DNA from: CBFCZU01 sp965602635
GTDB lineage: Bacteria > Planctomycetota > Phycisphaerae > SM23-33
NCBI GenBank assembly: GCA_965602635.1
Contig: CBFCZU010000107.1
Coordinates: forward strand, 1 to 14,129
DNA: 14,129 nucleotides
Direction: 5' to 3'
Position 1 is the stretch's first letter; every line of letters starts with the position of its first letter. Positions 12,833-14,129 of this stretch are shown here, piece by piece. The translations under genes were made by a program, and so were the position numbers. Below the pieces are notes generated by a model. It was given only the letters and a program-made list of their open reading frames with translations. It searched no databases and was not told the origin of the DNA.

Positions 12833-13698
12833 AAACGCGCGCTCTCGCCTTAACCGCTATCCTTTGTGTCCTGGTATGCGAACGGAACGGAGCGCTGGGA
12901 GGCCCGCCGGACTTATACGTTGGCGGTCCGTATTGGCTGTGCCGGGCTGACCCCAATACGGGGGCAAATGTCCCCTTCGGATACTGTGGGCTGACCTTTG
13001 GGCTGGATTTTCCGTACCAGGACAGTACCCTCTATGGGGTGTCGAGCGACCTCAAGGTCATCGATCTGGCGACGGGTCACGCCACTACTGTTGGCCCATT
13101 GCCCGAGCTAATGGTGGGAATCACGTTTAGTCCAACCGGGGACCTCTATGTGTTGGCTAACGGTAACGACACAATCTACCGCATCGACCAAGCCACGGGT
13201 GCTAGTCTCGGCTGGGTGCCGGTGTCCGGCACAGTGCATTCCATGACCGGTTCCCCGTTTCCTGGAGAGCTTTCTGCGATCGAATTCGGTCCAGATGGCG
13301 TGTTGTATGGCATCGGATATGGGCTCTATGCTATCAATCCGGTGACAGGTCTTACGGATCGTTTGACTCCCTTGGGCGAGGATGTGTTTCCGCCTGGGGA
13401 CCCTGTGGACAATGGTTTCAGCGAGGCGTTTTGCGGGCTCGACTTTGGGGTAGATGGGAAATTGAGAGCGATTTCCCGCTATTCGGTCACAGGCCCTGGA
13501 CCATCGCTTTATGAGATCGACCCACACACTGGGCAAGCAATACGGGTAGGGGGCATGTCCTCCGTTGAAGGCTTCTTTCCAGCAGGCATCGCATCGATCC
13601 CGGAGCCCGCCACGCTGGCCTTGCTGGGCCTCGGGGCGCTGGCCCTCCTCCGCCGCGCCGCAAGCGCGGCTACGGAGCGTGACGTTGATCCGGCGTAG
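12829..13698 (+). CDS. Secreted beta-propeller-like PEP-CTERM protein
   Basis: ATG 12829 overlaps the previous stop (ATGA), with GGAG (12818-12821) 7 nt upstream. The frame is open further upstream but only inside paralogue 2. The 289-aa product has a signal peptide (MKTRALALTAILCVLVC), then at least four blade-like repeats of the form ITFSPTGDLYVLANG...IYRIDQATG: about 66-90, 96-130, 147-181 and 202-241. Each ends in a D/N-x-x-TG turn, as in YVTN or PQQ-type propellers. IPEP (257-260), a hydrophobic segment and RR form a PEP-CTERM signal, followed by an extra ~14 residues. GC is visibly lower than in the neighbours (more A/T third positions) until the GC-rich PEP-CTERM coding end, which suggests a mosaic or recently acquired body. 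Its binding partner or enzymatic role is unknown. Confidence 0.85.
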   Translation: MKTRALALTAILCVLVCERNGALGGPPDLYVGGPYWLCRADPNTGANVPFGYCGLTFGLDFPYQDSTLYGVSSDLKVIDLATGHATTVGPLPELMVGITFSPTGDLYVLANGNDTIYRIDQATGASLGWVPVSGTVHSMTGSPFPGELSAIEFGPDGVLYGIGYGLYAINPVTGLTDRLTPLGEDVFPPGDPVDNGFSEAFCGLDFGVDGKLRAISRYSVTGPGPSLYEIDPHTGQAIRVGGMSSVEGFFPAGIASIPEPATLALLGLGALALLRRAASAATERDVDPA

Positions 13699-13760
13699 GC
13701 GGTGACAGACAGTCTGGCGCGCTGGGAACGGCCTTCTCAGGCCGGGGCGGCCCGATCAGC

Positions 13761-13844
13761 CCAGGCCTGAGCATTCGCGGCAAGCACAAGGTGTACCGGA
13801 AACGACACTTGGCCATTCCTGGAAACGTGGTACAATGGCAAGGT
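13761..13844 (-). repeat. 84-bp dispersed repeat, copy 2 (inverted relative to copy 1)
   Basis: On the plus strand it runs from CCAGGCCTGAGCATTCG to GGTACAATGGCAAGGT. It matches the reverse complement of 5644-5727 at about 73 of 84 positions. Similarity may extend weakly past the promoter end (CCCAAGCC occurs just outside both copies). It contains the promoter at 13809-13836. Confidence 0.85.
13809..13836 (+). promoter_or_regulatory. Repeat-borne promoter for the LEPR-XLL gene
   Basis: TTGGCC (13809-13814, 4 of 6), a 16-nt spacer and TACAAT (13831-13836, 5 of 6) with an upstream TGG (extended -10). Transcription would start near 13843, about 100 nt before the ATG at 13946. The whole promoter lies within the 84-bp repeat. 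Confidence 0.6.
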
Positions 13845-13945
13845 CGTCGGGCGGGGCTTGGGGTTGATTGCGGGTCTGTTCCCCCTCCTGCCGGGGCGTA
13901 ATGCCGTCCACAAGGGTTATGGCGCGTTCACAGAGGGTGAGATCA

Positions 13946-14129
13946 ATGCACGGGCAAAGGGTGGATGGCTCGCGGATTCGGCCGATGTTGGAGCAGCTTG
14001 AGCCGCGGCTGCTGCTGGACGTTTCCTTCCTGGCCTTCCCCCAGCAGGACGTGGACGTGGGGAATGCCCCGCACGGAATCGTTTCGGCGGACTTCAACGG
14101 CGACGGGCGGGCGGACCTGGCCGTCACGA
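13946..14129 (+). CDS. LEPR-XLL / FG-GAP surface protein, 5' part only
   Basis: ATG 13946 has AGAGGG (13932-13937) 8 nt upstream. An in-frame GTG at 13937 overlaps that site and is less likely. The 61 visible residues contain LEQLEPRLLLD (15-25), the LEPR-XLL motif found near the N-termini of very large planctomycete secreted proteins. ADFNGDGRADLAVT (48-61) follows, an FG-GAP/VCBS blade with a DxNxDGxxD calcium loop. The rest lies outside the window, so size and partner domains are unknown. It is probably a large, calcium-binding, exported protein. It is a separate transcription unit from the PEP-CTERM operon, with its promoter in the 84-bp repeat. Confidence 0.85.
   Translation, partial: MHGQRVDGSRIRPMLEQLEPRLLLDVSFLAFPQQDVDVGNAPHGIVSADFNGDGRADLAVT

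Noticed and set aside
13652..13670. GCCGCGC / GCGCGGC hairpin near the end of the third PEP-CTERM gene
   Set aside because: It lies inside the coding region, has no T-tract, and such GC hairpins arise easily at Arg/Ala codons. I do not call it a terminator.

Overview
The window comes from a GC-rich bacterium that is almost certainly a member of the Planctomycetota (a Phycisphaerae-like lineage is my guess, not proven). The reasons are several C-terminal PEP-CTERM sorting signals, dockerin-like calcium loops directly in front of two of them, long NxxGxxAF-type surface repeats, and an LEPR-XLL N-terminus (LEPRLLL) on the last gene. Together these are typical of planctomycete surface proteins.

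Region 1 (1-5349) is the conserved core. After the tail of an unrecognised protein come rpsB, tsf, pyrH and frr, the classic S2 / EF-Ts / UMP kinase / ribosome recycling factor cluster. tRNA-Lys(TTT) starts only 5 nt after the frr stop codon. It is followed by tRNA-Glu(TTC), galE, and tRNA-Val(GAC), which has its own consensus promoter and a strong terminator. S2 carries an unusual Ala/Pro-rich tail with a 48-bp tandem duplication, and its mRNA leader contains a long bulged hairpin.

Region 2 (about 5400-7100) is a scrap yard directly downstream of the tRNA-Val terminator. It holds an IS630-type transposase N-terminus cut off after its HTH, joined at the base to an 84-bp dispersed repeat. Next come a McrC-like nuclease fragment on the minus strand, an apparent Hcp-like/PEP-CTERM remnant, and a short ankyrin lipoprotein gene (minus strand) whose 3' half looks non-native. 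This is a site of repeated insertion and deletion.

Region 3 (7240-13698) is a surface-protein operon. A near-consensus promoter with an inverted repeat around its -10 box is followed by a long leader with a 28-codon ORF preceded by a very good Shine-Dalgarno. Then come two tandem paralogues of 871 and 891 aa. Each has a signal peptide, about eight NxxGxxAF units of roughly 60 residues, a beta-rich region, two calcium loops and PEP-CTERM. A third PEP-CTERM protein (289 aa) overlaps the second by ATGA and has visibly lower GC. The two large genes are colinear and about 83% identical over their last 296 shared residues, but much more diverged in the repeat region.

Region 4 (13761-14129) has a second, inverted copy of the 84-bp repeat. 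Here it contains a good sigma70-like promoter firing into the start of an LEPR-XLL/FG-GAP protein that runs off the window. This link between a mobile-looking repeat and a promoter, together with the duplicated and diversifying surface operon, is the most interesting material I see. I found no CRISPR array, rRNA gene or complete mobile element.
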